Below are positions 1-11,589 of a DNA stretch of 64,000 nt, in pieces. The stretch's first letter is position 1, and every line of letters starts with the position of its first letter. The position numbers and the translations under genes were made by a program. The notes under the pieces were generated by a model, which had not been told where the DNA came from, searched no databases, and saw only the letters and a list, made by a program, of their open reading frames with translations. This stretch comes from Paraspadella gotoi (taxonomy: Eukaryota; Chaetognatha). The stretch lies in contig CM119264.1 of the NCBI GenBank assembly GCA_051294375.1, forward strand, positions 2,602,005-2,666,004. The letters run 5' to 3'.

Positions 1-420
1 TTTAAAAATTGTCCAATAAGAAAACGAAATATATTTTATCATCAGAAAAATATTTGAACTTTTAATTCTCTTCGTTTTAAATTCTATTCTTTAATTCTAA
101 AATTTATTTTAAAATCTTCTTTCATTCGTAAATATTTTAAATTTCTCTCTTTTTTTTTCTTTCAAAACTTTTCCGCTCAACTTTTCTCATTTTTTTTCTT
201 CCTCTTTTGACTTTTTGTTCTTTTTTTCTTTTTTCCCGCGCCGTAAAAAACGAGAAAAAAAAAAGACGTTCGGAGCGGAGAAAAAGAGGTTTTTTGTCTA
301 GGACGCTTGACGGGTCAAAGGTCACCAGTGGGCGTGGTCCGCGCGGGAAAATTATTCGGCGGCGTCGGGAGTCGTGACTGTTTCTTTGCGAGATTTCCCT
401 TTTTTTTCTTTGGCGGGCGT
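1..420. other. AT-rich, T-tract DNA without a gene
   Basis: Low-complexity AT-rich sequence with poly-T and TTTTC stretches. A GC-richer patch sits around 300-390 just before a CT microsatellite. Open frames here are biased in composition and show no domain. No gene seen. Confidence 0.6.
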
Positions 421-426
421 TTCATA

Positions 427-506
<80 letters not shown>

Positions 507-651
507 GCGAAACTATACGAGACTCATCTGCCTCCGGTCAAAGCGACTGACCGTTCATAAACCCTTCATCACTAGAAGCTTTGGTCATAATCAACGTCGA
601 GATAGAGAAGAGAGAGAGAGAGAGAGAGACGAGAGAGAAAGAGAGAGAGAG

Positions 652-709
<58 letters not shown>
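421..709. repeat. Paired (CT)n and (GA)n microsatellites
   Basis: A CT tract at about 425-502 is followed about 100 bases later by a GA tract at about 607-708. The two are reverse complements, so the pair can fold into a long hairpin. The Ser-Leu and Arg-Glu frames over them are translations of the repeat. Confidence 0.9.
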
Positions 710-710
<1 letters not shown>

Positions 711-1069
711 GAAACGCTATACATCGGCTCAGTTTCGCTCCGGCCATTTTCAGATTTAATCACTAATTTTGATTCGTCCACATAATTTATATACTCGAGA
801 ATTTAAAATCTATTTTTTCCTCTTTCGTCGATTTCCTCGTATTTCGTATTTTTCCGGTCGTTGTCGTTTGTCGTTGTTGTTGCCGTTGTGTCGTACTTTG
901 GCAGAAACGTCGTTGAAAATGCAATGACTCTCATTCTGATTTTCCGCCGCAGAATTTACCGACTGAAGAAACGAGAGAAAAGATGTTTTTCTCTGTTTTA
1001 TTAAATCACTTTTCGGTCGGTCTGTCGGTCGGTCAGTCGTTGGTCGGTATGTCTGTCCATCGGTCTGTA
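710..1069. other. No gene; short TCGG array
   Basis: Mixed-composition sequence with a (TCGG)n-like array at about 1012-1046. No exon-like frame with flanking splice sites was found. Confidence 0.5.
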
Positions 1070-1345
1070 CCACTTACGTTAAAAATGTATATAATTTCTT
1101 TATGGTTAGTAGCTCTTTTGTTAAGACAGAAAAAACCTCAAATCTAAGTGACTGCAAGCGCTTCCTTTAGGAAATCCTAAAACTATTAAGAATAAAAGAC
1201 GAAATTCCAATGCAGTGCGTATCATAAATACACGGGCTAAGAAAGTTATTGTAGTCATGTAGTCATGTTATGTTACGTCAAGTCATGTCACGTCATTATG
1301 TGTCATGAGAAATAAACGTGATAAAGCAGTCACTGCGGCGCAACC
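1070..1345 (+). repeat. Dispersed repeat family R1, copy 1
   Basis: Starts near CACTTACGTTAAAAATGTA and ends near CACTGCGGCGCAA. Clear copies occur in reverse orientation at about 38,715-38,955 and 41,130-41,345. Partial copies occur in forward orientation at about 16,479-16,640 and 25,196-25,357. Shared landmarks are AATCTAAGTGACTG, GAAATCCT(A/G)AAACTAT, ATAAATACACGGG and GTAGTCATGTAGTCATGT. There is no ORF, and the ends are not sharply defined by terminal repeats. Probably a non-autonomous transposable element; class unknown. Confidence 0.7.
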
Positions 1346-1539
1346 CATTTGAATTACTGTTCTTGTTTTTTTCTTCTTTTTTTTCTGTTTACTTTTTTTT
1401 CAGATGATTTGAATTCTTGAACGCTTCTATTTTTTTTAAACTTTCTGTTCTTCTTGTCAGTTTCAAAAAAAGTTTTTCTTTTATTTTTTATTGATTCTGT
1501 TTTTAGATAATTTCCTTTCGTTTCATTGTTTTTAAGATT

Positions 1540-1646
1540 AGTAGACAAAGTAGATGATGAAGGTTTGAAATGTTAAACCGAAACATGTCTATTAAATAAA
1601 TAAAACGTTGTAAAAAGAAAACAAAAACTCTTCTACTTTGTCTACT
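1540..1646 (+). repeat. 107-bp inverted-repeat hairpin enclosing a hammerhead-like motif
   Basis: A 15-bp perfect inverted repeat, AGTAGACAAAGTAGA at 1540-1554 and its complement at 1632-1646, closes a 107-base segment. Inside is the hammerhead-like core at 1554-1589, followed by an ATAAATAAAA stretch also seen downstream of the related motifs near 33.2 and 33.7 kb. Its likely origin is a small retroelement fragment. Confidence 0.55.
1554..1589 (+). ncRNA. Hammerhead-ribozyme-like motif (degenerate)
   Basis: Reads ATGATGA, an extra A, a 5-bp stem GGTTT/AAACC with an 8-base loop (1562-1579), then GAAAC-AT-GTC. This matches the order CUGAUGA, stem II, GAAA, minimal stem III, NUH of type I hammerheads found in Penelope-like retroelements. 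Departures are C3 changed to A, one extra A before stem II, and no convincing stem I. Activity is doubtful; a related family member is at 33,668-33,702. Confidence 0.3.
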
Positions 1647-1664
1647 GATTCTGTTTTATATATA

Positions 1665-1850
1665 TTTTTTTTCATTTCTATTCTTTCATTTCTATTCTTT
1701 CACTTCTATTCTTTCACTTTTATTCTTTCACTTCTATTCTTTCACTTTTATTCTTTCATTTCTATTCTTTTACTTCTATTCTTTCACTTTTATTCTTTCA
1801 CTTCTATTCTTTCATTTTTATTATTTCACTTCTTTTCTTTCACTTCTTCT
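1665..1850. repeat. 15-bp pyrimidine minisatellite
   Basis: About twelve imperfect units of a 15-base motif close to TTCTATTCTTTCACT. Its frame encodes a Phe/Ser/Leu-rich translation of the repeat, not a protein gene. Confidence 0.85.
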
Positions 1851-1962
1851 CCCTTCCCTCCAACTATCTCCTTGTTTCTTCCCGATTTGTTTTCTTCGTT
1901 TTCCTCCTTGTTTCGTTTTTTTGTTTTTTTTTGTTTTTGTGCTGACGCGAAAGTTGCTCTTG

Positions 1963-1976
1963 GTAACCAAGGCAAC
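1963..1976. promoter_or_regulatory. RFX X-box-like site
   Basis: GTAACC-AA-GGCAAC fits both half-sites of the RFX consensus (GTNRCC, short spacer, RGYAAC). It lies just upstream of a GC-rich patch (1980-2025). RFX sites mark ciliary gene promoters in animals, but no gene is recognisable next to it, so this is only a sequence match. Confidence 0.25.
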
Positions 1977-2073
1977 TAAGAAGAGGGGCGTCCGCGGAAA
2001 TTAAGCGCGCGACCCGTTGGGAGTGGAGAGAATAAGATTGGGAAAGTCTGTGTTATATTTGGGATTTATGATA

Positions 2074-2202
2074 TTGGTATAAGCAATATAAAAATTATCC
2101 ATTCATTTAATAACTAAGCTTGCTTGCCTCTGTCTTTGGACACTGGACAATGGACATTGGACAGGCTTTGGTGGTTTAAGGCCTCCATGCCACTCTTACA
2201 AA
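2074..2202 (-). repeat. Dispersed repeat family R2, copy 1
   Basis: The reverse complement matches 32,400-32,515 and 47,347-47,460. All share GTAAGAG, GGCCT(T)AAACCACCAAAG, CCTGTC, TTATTAAATGA and a TATATTGG stretch. About 130 bp, no ORF. It may be the 3' part of a retroelement. Confidence 0.6.
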
Positions 2203-2689
2203 ATATTTATTTTTATTTCCTAAAACAATGAGATATGCCATATATTATAAAGAAATGGCACTGTTCCTTAACCATTAAACTTAATTTCAACCTTAATTAT
2301 AATATTTAACCAGATTTTGAATCCAATTCCTAACCGAACCCATAACCTCATGCAAAGTAACTTACGCTTTTTCCCCTCTTAAATCTTAAACCTAATGACA
2401 AAAACCTATAGACTTCCAGTCTAATCTTGAAACTAAAAACTAATTTAATTCTAAATTTTACGAAAAAAGATGACTCTTTCAGAAAATGTGGCAAAAAACA
2501 TCACAGAATATTCCAAACCAGTACTACGTACATAGTCTACATTACAAATCTCTTTGATACGTATGAAATGCCCGGATATCAGTTCTCATGCCTCTCATTT
2601 AAGTCGGCTGAATATTAAAAAACCAAAATCCAACGTGATACTCCGATTGGATCACAGTGAAAGAGTTGAAATCAGAATTGGAACCGGTG
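2203..2689. other. AT-rich DNA, nothing recognised
   Basis: AT-rich intergenic sequence. Two overlapping short frames have no domain, codon bias or splice context to support them. Confidence 0.5.
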
Positions 2690-2850
2690 GGCGCGTCAGC
2701 GGCGGGCGGCGGCGGCGGCGGCGCGGCTGCGGCGGCGGCGGCGCGGCCGGCTGGGCTGCGGCGGCGAATCAAAAGCCTCCGAAAAGGATGGAGTCTTTGA
2801 CGTCAGCGAAGCGAAAGAAGACGAGACGCAAAAACAAACTTAGGTTCTGA
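2690..2850. promoter_or_regulatory. GC-rich (GGC)n island with a CRE palindrome
   Basis: A strongly CpG-rich (CGG/CGC)n stretch at 2690-2768 stands out from the AT-rich surroundings. It is followed by the CREB/ATF palindrome TGACGTCA at 2799-2806. It may mark a promoter, but no downstream exon is recognised, and simple triplet-repeat expansion explains the composition equally well. Confidence 0.3.
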
Positions 2851-2865
2851 GTTGGGGGAGAAATT

Positions 2866-2868
2866 AAG

Positions 2869-2947
<79 letters not shown>

Positions 2948-3044
2948 AGAGAGAGAGAACATGAAAGTGTCAAGATAAGTCATGGTGTAACTTTCGTTTT
3001 TGCAGTTCGCTTCTAAGATTTCTCTCTCTCCATAGTAATGTCCT

Positions 3045-3086
<42 letters not shown>

Positions 3087-3253
3087 CTCTCCTCTCTCTC
3101 TCTCTCTCTCTCTTCTCTCTTTCTGGAACGAATGCGTGCCGTAACGCGAGTGGGCGCGAAGTCACTTTAACTCTAGTGGGAATTCTCAAGGGGGCGACTC
3201 GGGGCGGGAAGGAACGCGTTCCACCTCCTGCCCTCCTCCTCCTCTCCTCCTCA

Positions 3254-3319
<66 letters not shown>

Positions 3320-3340
3320 CTCTCTCATCTCTCTCCGGTT
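2866..3340. repeat. (GA)n then (CT)n microsatellites
   Basis: GA tracts at about 2872-2960 and CT tracts at about 3039-3122 and 3257-3335 are interrupted by short unique DNA. The first two are an inverted pair. The long Ser-Leu frame through here is a repeat artefact. Confidence 0.85.
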
Positions 3341-3389
3341 CCATCTTTCCTCCGCTTCATTGCAGATGTCTGCCGGTCCCGCCTCTTGC

Positions 3390-3515
3390 CGCCAATGACC
3401 GCCATTGGCCACCTTTTGTCAACCGGTTTCTCTATTGGCTGTCATTGGCCACCAACGTCCGCTATCGGCCGGCAATGTCCTTTGGCCGAGAATGGCCAAC
3501 TGGTCATCCCTTGGG
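3390..3515. repeat. Degenerate array of CCATTGGCC-like units
   Basis: Repeated variants of GCCATTGGCC and GCCAATG recur every 15-25 bases, giving many CCAAT/ATTGG boxes. A more regular array of a similar motif (GCCGACAATG) lies at 28,535-28,590. It may be a decayed minisatellite or a CCAAT-rich regulatory segment. Confidence 0.4.
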
Positions 3516-4477
3516 GTCGACTTGCCTCCGTGCCACGAATGCGTTGTAATCGCGCGTAATGTGAAATCTGGTCAATCGAGTTTTGTTGCTGATGGAAACC
3601 ATTGCAGGTTGTCCTCGATTTGCATCTTGGTTCATCGGTTCGGCTTGTATTGATGAGCGGTATGTATTGTAGGATGGCTCATCTTGATACAGCATCGATC
3701 GGCTTAATGTTTCTGATATATACATATAAATATATAATATATATACATATATGGGCGGCCATCGCATGAACATCAGAATTTCCTTAGCACTAATCAAGCG
3801 ATCAAGGTCGGGCTGAAATTCAAAACGATAAAAGTAAAACTGTAAACTTAATAATGTTTATTCAGAGCTAAGTGAAAACCCGCCTAAGACTACTTAAAAG
3901 GGCTTAAAATATTTTAAAACATTTTAAAACTCCGACACCGGCTATTATAATAATATCACGTGATCTAAAAAGGGCTTTATATAAATTAATGCGTAATGAT
4001 CATCAATTAGAATATAGACCAAAGATTTATTAAATAAGTTACAAATAAAAAATGTTGACAGTTGTAAGGATCCTCCAAGAATTTGGGTCCAGCAGTATTC
4101 TCGTATTATAAAAGAGAACATTTGCAATACGATTGCTGTCGGCAAAGCATCTTTCTTTTGAGGAATTGAAAAGGAAAAAAAGAAGAAAAAAAGAAAAGAA
4201 AAGTGTTGATCGAAAAAAAAGAAAAAAAAACTCATAAATCTTAACGAGGAAATCTGCTGTGCGGCTCTGCTGCCCCTGCCGTCTCCTGCCGCCTCCGCCC
4301 TCCAAAAAGACGGCCGCTTTTCTGACGCGCGACCTTCAACCGGAAATGACCCTCGGGTGTCCTTGCCGCGCGCGTCCGACAATCTGCCACGCCCCTTCGC
4401 TCTCTGACGCCCCGATCCTCTTATGCACTCCACTCCTCCACTCTGTCTCTCATCGGCACCGAAACCAGAGTCGGAAA
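3516..4477. other. No gene; AT microsatellite and A-rich tracts
   Basis: Contains an AT/TATACA microsatellite at about 3717-3752, an A-rich run at 4155-4235 and a GC-richer stretch at 4257-4460. No exon is supported. Confidence 0.5.
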
Positions 4478-5975
4478 GCTGCTCCGTGATTGGTTGATAC
4501 CAGGGTTGGAAAGAACTGCGGCAGGAAAGCTGCTTCGTGATTGGTTGATAGTAGGGTTGGAAAGAACTGCGGCAGGAAAGCTGCTTCGTGATTGGTCGAT
4601 AGTAAGGGTGGAAAGAACTGCGGCAGGCTCAGCTCTTCTTTAACCATAGATCCATATATTTTAATGTTGTCAATCGACGCTTTAATTTAAAAGATAACAA
4701 TAACGACAACAACAACAACCTTAACGACTCTTAAACTTACCTCAAAACTGACCCACGACCTGAGGTCAGTTAGTCAACTCTTTTATTCGTTTTGATGTTA
4801 GGGGGCGAATCCTCCGTGCCTCCAGGCAGAAAGTCTCGTGGGGGTGACCAAAGGAGTGTCACGGAGCCCGCATTGGAGACTTTCTGCCACCGCCGCTGAC
4901 ATCCGTTTGCCGTCACCCCACGAGACTTTCTGCTGGCCACGCCATGGACACTTCCTTTTGGTCAGCCCCCCACGAGACTTCTCACGGCCCACTCCTGCGC
5001 CCATGGACTATCTCCCGTGACTTTGGTCTACCCCCACGAGACTTCTGCCACGCGACACTGCTGGTCCGCACGAACTCTGTTGCGCGTCACTCCTCTACAC
5101 CCATGAGACTTTCTGCACGCCGTGACATATCCCTTGTGCGTCGACCCCCACGAGACTTTCTCCCACGTCGTGACAACCCTTCCTGTCACCCCCCGAGACT
5201 TTCTAGCCTGGAGGCACGGAGGATTCGCCCCTAGACATCAAAACGAATAAAATGACGTTGACCTAACTGACCTCAGGTCGTGGGTCAGTTTTGAGGTAAG
5301 TTTAAGAGTCGTGTAAGGTTGTGTTGTTGTTGTTCGGTTGATTGTTATTCTTTTAAATTAAACGTCGTCGATTGACACATTAAAATATTTATGGATCTCA
5401 TGCGTGTTTAAAGAAGAGTGAAGCCTGCCCGCAGCTTTCTTTCCACCCTTACTATCGACCAATCACAAAGGCCAGCACTTTTCCTGCCTCGCAGTTTTTT
5501 CCAACCCTAACTAGTTCAACCAATCACGAAGCCAGCTTTCCTGCCGGCAGTTCTTGTCTACCCCTACTATCAAACCACATCATGAAGCCACGCTTTTCCT
5601 GCCCGCAGTTTCTTCCAACCCTACTATCGACCAATCATTGAAGCAGTTTTCCTGCCGCCAGTTTTTTTTCCTATACGTCCTACTATCACACCAACCACGG
5701 AGCAGCTTTCCTTGCCACGAGTTCTTTTCCAACCCCTACTATCACCAATCACGGCATCAGCTTTCCTGCCGCAGTTCTTTCCAACGCCTACTTATTCGAT
5801 CCAATCACGTATATCAGCCCCGCATCCCAATCCTCTAACTGATCAACCAATCTCTCTCTNNNNNNNNNNNNNNNNNNNNNNNNNACCAAAGGAGTGTCAG
5901 GGCGTGGCAGAAAGTCTCGTGGGGGTGACAAAAGGAGTGTCACGGCGTTGGAGAAAATTTCTCTCCAACCAAGGA
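4478..5975. mobile_element. Foldback-like element with long inverted arms
   Basis: The left arm at 4478-4640 has three 51-bp units containing GTGATTGGTTGATA and GGTTGGAAAGAACTGC. The right arm at about 5400-5835 has many imperfect units of the reverse complement. Inside these, 4737-4830 and about 5195-5310 are also inverted copies (ACTGACCCACGACCTGAGG, GAATCCTCCGTGCCTCCAG). The centre is an array of CCACGAGACTTTCTGCCA-like units. Long inverted arms made of tandem repeats are typical of Foldback DNA transposons. No transposase is seen. The right arm has many one-base indels and abuts a 25-N gap, so it may be poorly assembled. Confidence 0.5.
5860..5884. other. Assembly gap (25 N)
   Basis: Fixed-length N run. 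The sequence to its right (GACAAAAGGAGTGTCACGG) repeats sequence present near 4850 on the left, as expected if two extended ends were not merged. Confidence 0.95.
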
Positions 5976-7078
5976 ATGTTTGATAACGGGCGACCGTGCA
6001 GTGACGTGCAGTGACGGCCAGCGCACCCTGGAATCTTCTCTAATAAATCATATGAGAAACACAATGATCAAGAACCACATAACCTATCAGTAACCCAAAA
6101 CCTCTCCTATAATCATAATCATAATCAATAGCTGAAAAGGAAAGGAAATGAATAATAAATATCGATAAATAAATAATAAATGAATTGACACGAAGTTAAA
6201 AGTTTTATTTGAAGATGAATAAAAGTCCGACGCTGAATCTTCACAAAAGTTCACAACGAAAGCTAGAATTATCTCTTTCCTTTCTTTTCCTCCTCTCTCC
6301 TTTTCTTGTTCTTCTTTCTTTTTTTCTTTCTTTCCTTTTTTCTTTCTTTCCTCCTTTTCCTTTCTCTTTTCTTATTTTCTTCTTCTTCCTCCTTTTCTTT
6401 CTTTCTTCCTCCCATCTCTTCCCTACTTTTTCATCCATATTTTTCCTTCTTCCTTCTTTTTATAATGTTTTCCTCCCCTTCAGTAGTCCCCTTTTCTTAC
6501 TATTAGGTTTTAGATTCTAAAATATCAATTTATTAATATTTTAAACTATCATAATAGGAGTTGCTCTATTCTTTCTCGTCGGCGCAAAGTGCGACAGACC
6601 AGTTTGACCAATCGCTCTCTTCCTTTAAAAAGAGATCTCCCATTTCTCTTCTTCTCCTGCTCGCCTCTCCTTTCCCTTCTCTCCCCCTCCCTGCTCTCCC
6701 TCTACCCTTCTCCTCCTCTTCCTGTCTCTCTCTCCTCTCCCTCTCTCCCCCTTCCACTCTCTCTCCCTCTCCCCTCTCTCTCCGCTCTTCATCCCTCCCG
6801 GGTAAAAAGAACTCGTTAAAGCGACGGCGCGTCGCGATTTTCCGCTGAAAAAGCAACCCGGGAACAAACTCTCTCTCTCCTCTCCTCTCTCTTCTCGTCT
6901 CTCTCTCTCGTCTCTCTCTCTCTTCTTCTCTCTCCTCATCTCTCTCTCTTCTATCGTTTCTCTCCTAGGGGATTTCTTTTTAATCTCGTCTTACATATTC
7001 CTTCCCTCCTTGACGCTTGGCTTTTATCTTTTTACCCAAACCTTCTTTTTGTTGGGCCTTGAACTCCTTTCTCCATTT

Positions 7079-7149
<71 letters not shown>

Positions 7150-7455
7150 TCTCTCTCTCTCTCTCATCTCTCTCTCTTATCTTTTTCATTAACTTTTTTC
7201 AATCAAGTTTCAAGAATCGTTGTTCCGTTGTGGACTTAGTTATGATCCCACAATCAAAGTGCACCAATCACGTGGCATTCCTATTTCATTCAACCAATCA
7301 AAATCAACTTCACATCCCACAACAGGTTTCATTACCTGTATTCACTGTCGTCCTTGACAGAAGCCCAAGACATTTGTGAACTTTCTCACTCCTAATCGTA
7401 GCCTTGGCTTTTACTCTTCATTATCTTCGGCGCACTGTTCTCTCCTCTCCTTCTC

Positions 7456-7529
<74 letters not shown>

Positions 7530-7734
7530 CCTCTCTCTCTTCGCGCGGTTTCTATGCGAGCTAGTAGCTATTTATAGTCCTCTTTTTTTCTTTCCATTTC
7601 TGTTCCTGATACGAGTTTCTTTCAACTGAGTGACGGTCGCTCCTCTGGTTAATCGCTAATTGCTAAATGTTTTAAATGTCGTTGCGTCCACGGCTTCGAT
7701 TATTCCTTCTTTTCCTTTCTTTCTCTCACTCTTT
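5976..7734. repeat. Pyrimidine-rich tracts with scattered (CT)n; no gene
   Basis: TTTC/TCC-rich DNA at 6265-6490, CT-rich at 6625-6790, CT tracts at 6868-6965, 7076-7182 and 7440-7545. Short unique segments between them contain CCAAT-type sequences (7263-7310) but no supported exon. All long frames are Ser/Leu or Arg/Glu translations of the repeats. Confidence 0.7.
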
Positions 7735-8175
7735 TCTCCCCTTCTACCCCAATCCCTTCCCCTCCCTTCTACCCCCTTCCCTTCTCCCCCCATCCCTTCT
7801 CCCCGCCATCCCTTCCCCTCCCTTCTACCCCCATCCCTTCTCCCCCCCATCCCTTCCCCTCCCTTGCTACCCCCTTCCTTCTCCCCCCCATCCCTTCTCC
7901 CCCCCATCTCTTCCCCTCCCTCTATTACCCCCATCCCTTCTCCCCCCTCTCCATCCCTCCCCTCCCTTTCCCTCCCATCCTTCCCTCCCTTCTCCCCTCA
8001 CCCCTATTATCACGCCCATCTTCCTTTAAATGCAAAGCTTTTCCTTATCGTCAATGGTTTTTCCCTCATTAAACTGCCGCAGCCTTCCCTTCCCTCCTCC
8101 CTCCTCCGCCGCCGCGCCCGCCGCCGGCCGCCGCCGCCGCCGCCGCCGCCGCGCCGGCCACCGCCGCCAGCCCCG
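7735..8175. repeat. C-rich minisatellite, then (GCC)n island
   Basis: 7735-8010 is an irregular array of CCCTTCCCCTCCCTTCTA-like units, a homopyrimidine strand with triplex potential. 8090-8175 is (GCC/CCG)n, a second CpG-dense patch like that at 2.7 kb. No gene follows within recognisable distance. Confidence 0.75.
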
Positions 8176-8321
8176 CCACAACTCTGTTATGTGGTAGTTT
8201 GTAACATCGGTTCGCCTTTGAGTTCGCAGCAGAGCGCAAAAAATGGGTAATGAGGAAAACGGAAAATTGCCGACGAAATATTTCGTTGGATTTTTGGTGT
8301 GTGTGTGTGTGGGGAGAAGAG

Positions 8322-8379
<58 letters not shown>

Positions 8380-8760
8380 AAGAAGAGAGAGAGAGGAGAG
8401 AGAGACAGAAAGGATGGTGTTTTTCCACTACGAACAAAACTTTTAAACGTTTCCTTCTTTCCTTTAAAAACATTAAAATTAATTTAGTACAACTTTTCAT
8501 AATATTTGCTAAACAATTTTCGCGTCTAAAATCAAAAATATTATTAAAAAAAAACAAACCAAAATAATGTTTTGTTTTCAGATTTTTTTTTGCCGAAAGA
8601 AGGAAACAAAAAAAAAAAAAGAATAAGAGGAGAAACAGCGTGCATCGACGTCGCGAGCACCAAAACCTAATTTGCATATTCGAGTTTCCCGGACGTCGTT
8701 CGTTTCGTGGCTGAAGGGGGAAAGTGGACCCTAGACATCGACTAATTTCTCGCAAAATGT
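8176..8760. other. No gene; GT and GA microsatellite
   Basis: (GT)n at 8297-8311 runs into (GA)n at about 8315-8407. The rest is AT-rich unique DNA. Frames spanning it are repeat translations. Confidence 0.6.
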
Positions 8761-8871
8761 CAGTCGTCGTCGTCGTCNNNNNNNNNNTCGTCGTCGTCTT
8801 TTTTATATTCTCTTTATCCTTTCTCGCGTTTTAAACGTCAACTTAAGAATTTTAACGCTTTTTGATCGCAG

Positions 8872-8926
<55 letters not shown>

Positions 8927-9049
8927 TGTTGTTGTTGTTGTCCTCGTCAACTTCATAAAGAAAGCCATCAATATAACAGTCATCATAATCTTCGTCAAAC
9001 AGCAATCATCATCATCGTAATCACCATCGTTCCTGTCGACGTCGTTGTT

Positions 9050-9103
<54 letters not shown>

Positions 9104-9473
9104 TTCATCATCATCATCATCATCATCATCAAAACAAAAAACATCATTTTCACATTCTTTGTGAAAAGCAATTCTACCTTCTTTATCTCTTTTTTTATTT
9201 CTCCTCCTCTCTCTTTCATCACCCTCTCCCTTCTTCCTTTCCTCTCTTTCCTCTTTCTCCATCTCCTCCTTATCTTCCTCCCTCTTTTCCTCCTTCTCCT
9301 CCCTCTCTTCCTCCTTCTCCTCCCTCTCTTCCTCCTTCTCCTCCCTCTCTTCCTCCCTCCCTCTCCCTCTCCCTCTCTCCTCAGGACTTTGCTCGTTGCA
9401 ATTAATTTCGCAGAGGTTCTCCTCTCAGGGATCAAAGCGAAAAACAAGTTTTCGAGATAATTTCTTGTTTTAC

Positions 9474-9566
<93 letters not shown>

Positions 9567-9690
9567 ATCGAATGTCTCATGAATGATGCAAACGATGAAG
9601 GGAGCGACGATAACGACACGGGGAGTATGGAAAGAGAGAAAGAGAGAAACAGAGAGAGAGAGACAGAGAGAGAGAGAGAGGGAGTCAGTG
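8761..9690. repeat. Trinucleotide and dinucleotide repeat cluster
   Basis: (TCG)n at 8761-8805, broken by 10 N at 8778-8787; (TCG)n at 8873-8945; (TCA)n at 9050-9130; a 21-bp unit (CTCTTCCTCCTTCTCCTCCCT) at about 9280-9355; (CT)n at 9478-9567; (GA)n at 9630-9682. The poly-Asp, poly-Met and poly-Thr frames are the three readings of these repeats. Confidence 0.9.
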
Positions 9691-9774
9691 AAAGTGAGAT
9701 AAAATGAGAAGCAATAAAGAGGTGGACAAAGGGAAGAGAAAAAATTTTAATGAAAAACGAATGCAAGTCTGAAT

Positions 9775-10220
9775 TGACTGAATTAAATGAGGAAGTTGAA
9801 TGAATTAAATTAGGAAGTAGAATGAATTAAATGAGGAAGTTGAATGAATTAAATGAGGAAATTAATTGAAATAAATGATGAAGTTGAATGAATTTAATGA
9901 GGAAGTTGAATGAATTAAATGAGGAAGTTGAATGAATTAAATAAGGAATTTGAATGAATTAAATGAGGTTAATAAGTTAAATAAGTTAATAAGTTAAATA
10001 AGTTAAATGAATTATTCACTTAGTTTGAATATTTTTAGATATTTTTAGAGTTTTAAAATACTTTTTTATGAAATTGTTTTTAACTCGCATCATTTTTTCA
10101 ACTTGCATCATTTTTTCAACTTACATCATTTTTAAACTTACGAAATTTTTTCAACTTGCATCATTTTTAAACTTGCATCGTTCTTTAACTCGCATCATTT
10201 TTTTCAAATTGCATCATTTT
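9775..10220. repeat. 22-bp and about 18-bp AT-rich minisatellites
   Basis: 9775-9970 is about nine imperfect units near AATTAAATGAGGAAGTTGAATG. 10,085-10,220 is a second array built on AACTTGCATCATTTTTTC with variable spacing. No coding potential. Confidence 0.8.
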
Positions 10221-10980
<760 letters not shown>

Positions 10981-11589
10981 TCGCTATAAATCGCTTTTCA
11001 GTATTATTCTCTTATGCCATTCGGTCGCACGGATCGTCCGTCCTAATGCGAATAAAACTAATAAATCCAAGCTTCTTTCTTTATTCTTTTTCTTTCTTTT
11101 TTTCTTGTTCTTTCTTTTTTCTTTATCTTTCTTTTTTTATCAAGGGGGGAGGGGGGGGATTAGGACTCGTTTTGAGGTCGACAGGGCGAAACGATCTCAA
11201 GAGAGGAAGAGAAAAAAAAACTTTCTGCCTTTCAACTTTTTTTTTCCTAAATTTTTTTTCTTCTGAAGGTAAAAAAAGTTTTTTTCTTCCTGTTCTTTTT
11301 CCTTTGAGTCATGAGAAACATGACAAAATTCTTACAACCGTAAAAAAACAGGATATTGGAAATTTTTATTACTTTAAAATCATTTAGTTTAAAGGGAAGA
11401 AAGCACCAATTTTTAATCTTATACTACTGACGCTTAGTCTCAAGCTCACAAAAATTTATAATTATTCAAAATATTTTTATTTAATTAGATTCGATGATTT
11501 AAGAATTTAAGATCAACGACAGTTTTTGTTTTGTTTACAAACAATTCTCTTAAATTCTAAACTCAACGAAAAGATAAGTGCGAAACCAT
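10981..11589. other. T-rich and AT-rich DNA without a gene
   Basis: Contains T/C runs (11,070-11,135), a G9 run near 11,150 and AT-rich DNA. No supported feature. Confidence 0.5.

Noticed and set aside
8852-9262. Poly-Asp and poly-Thr open frames
   Set aside because: They are direct translations of (TCG)n and (TCA)n arrays; all reading frames across the arrays are open and no flanking domain or splice site supports a protein.
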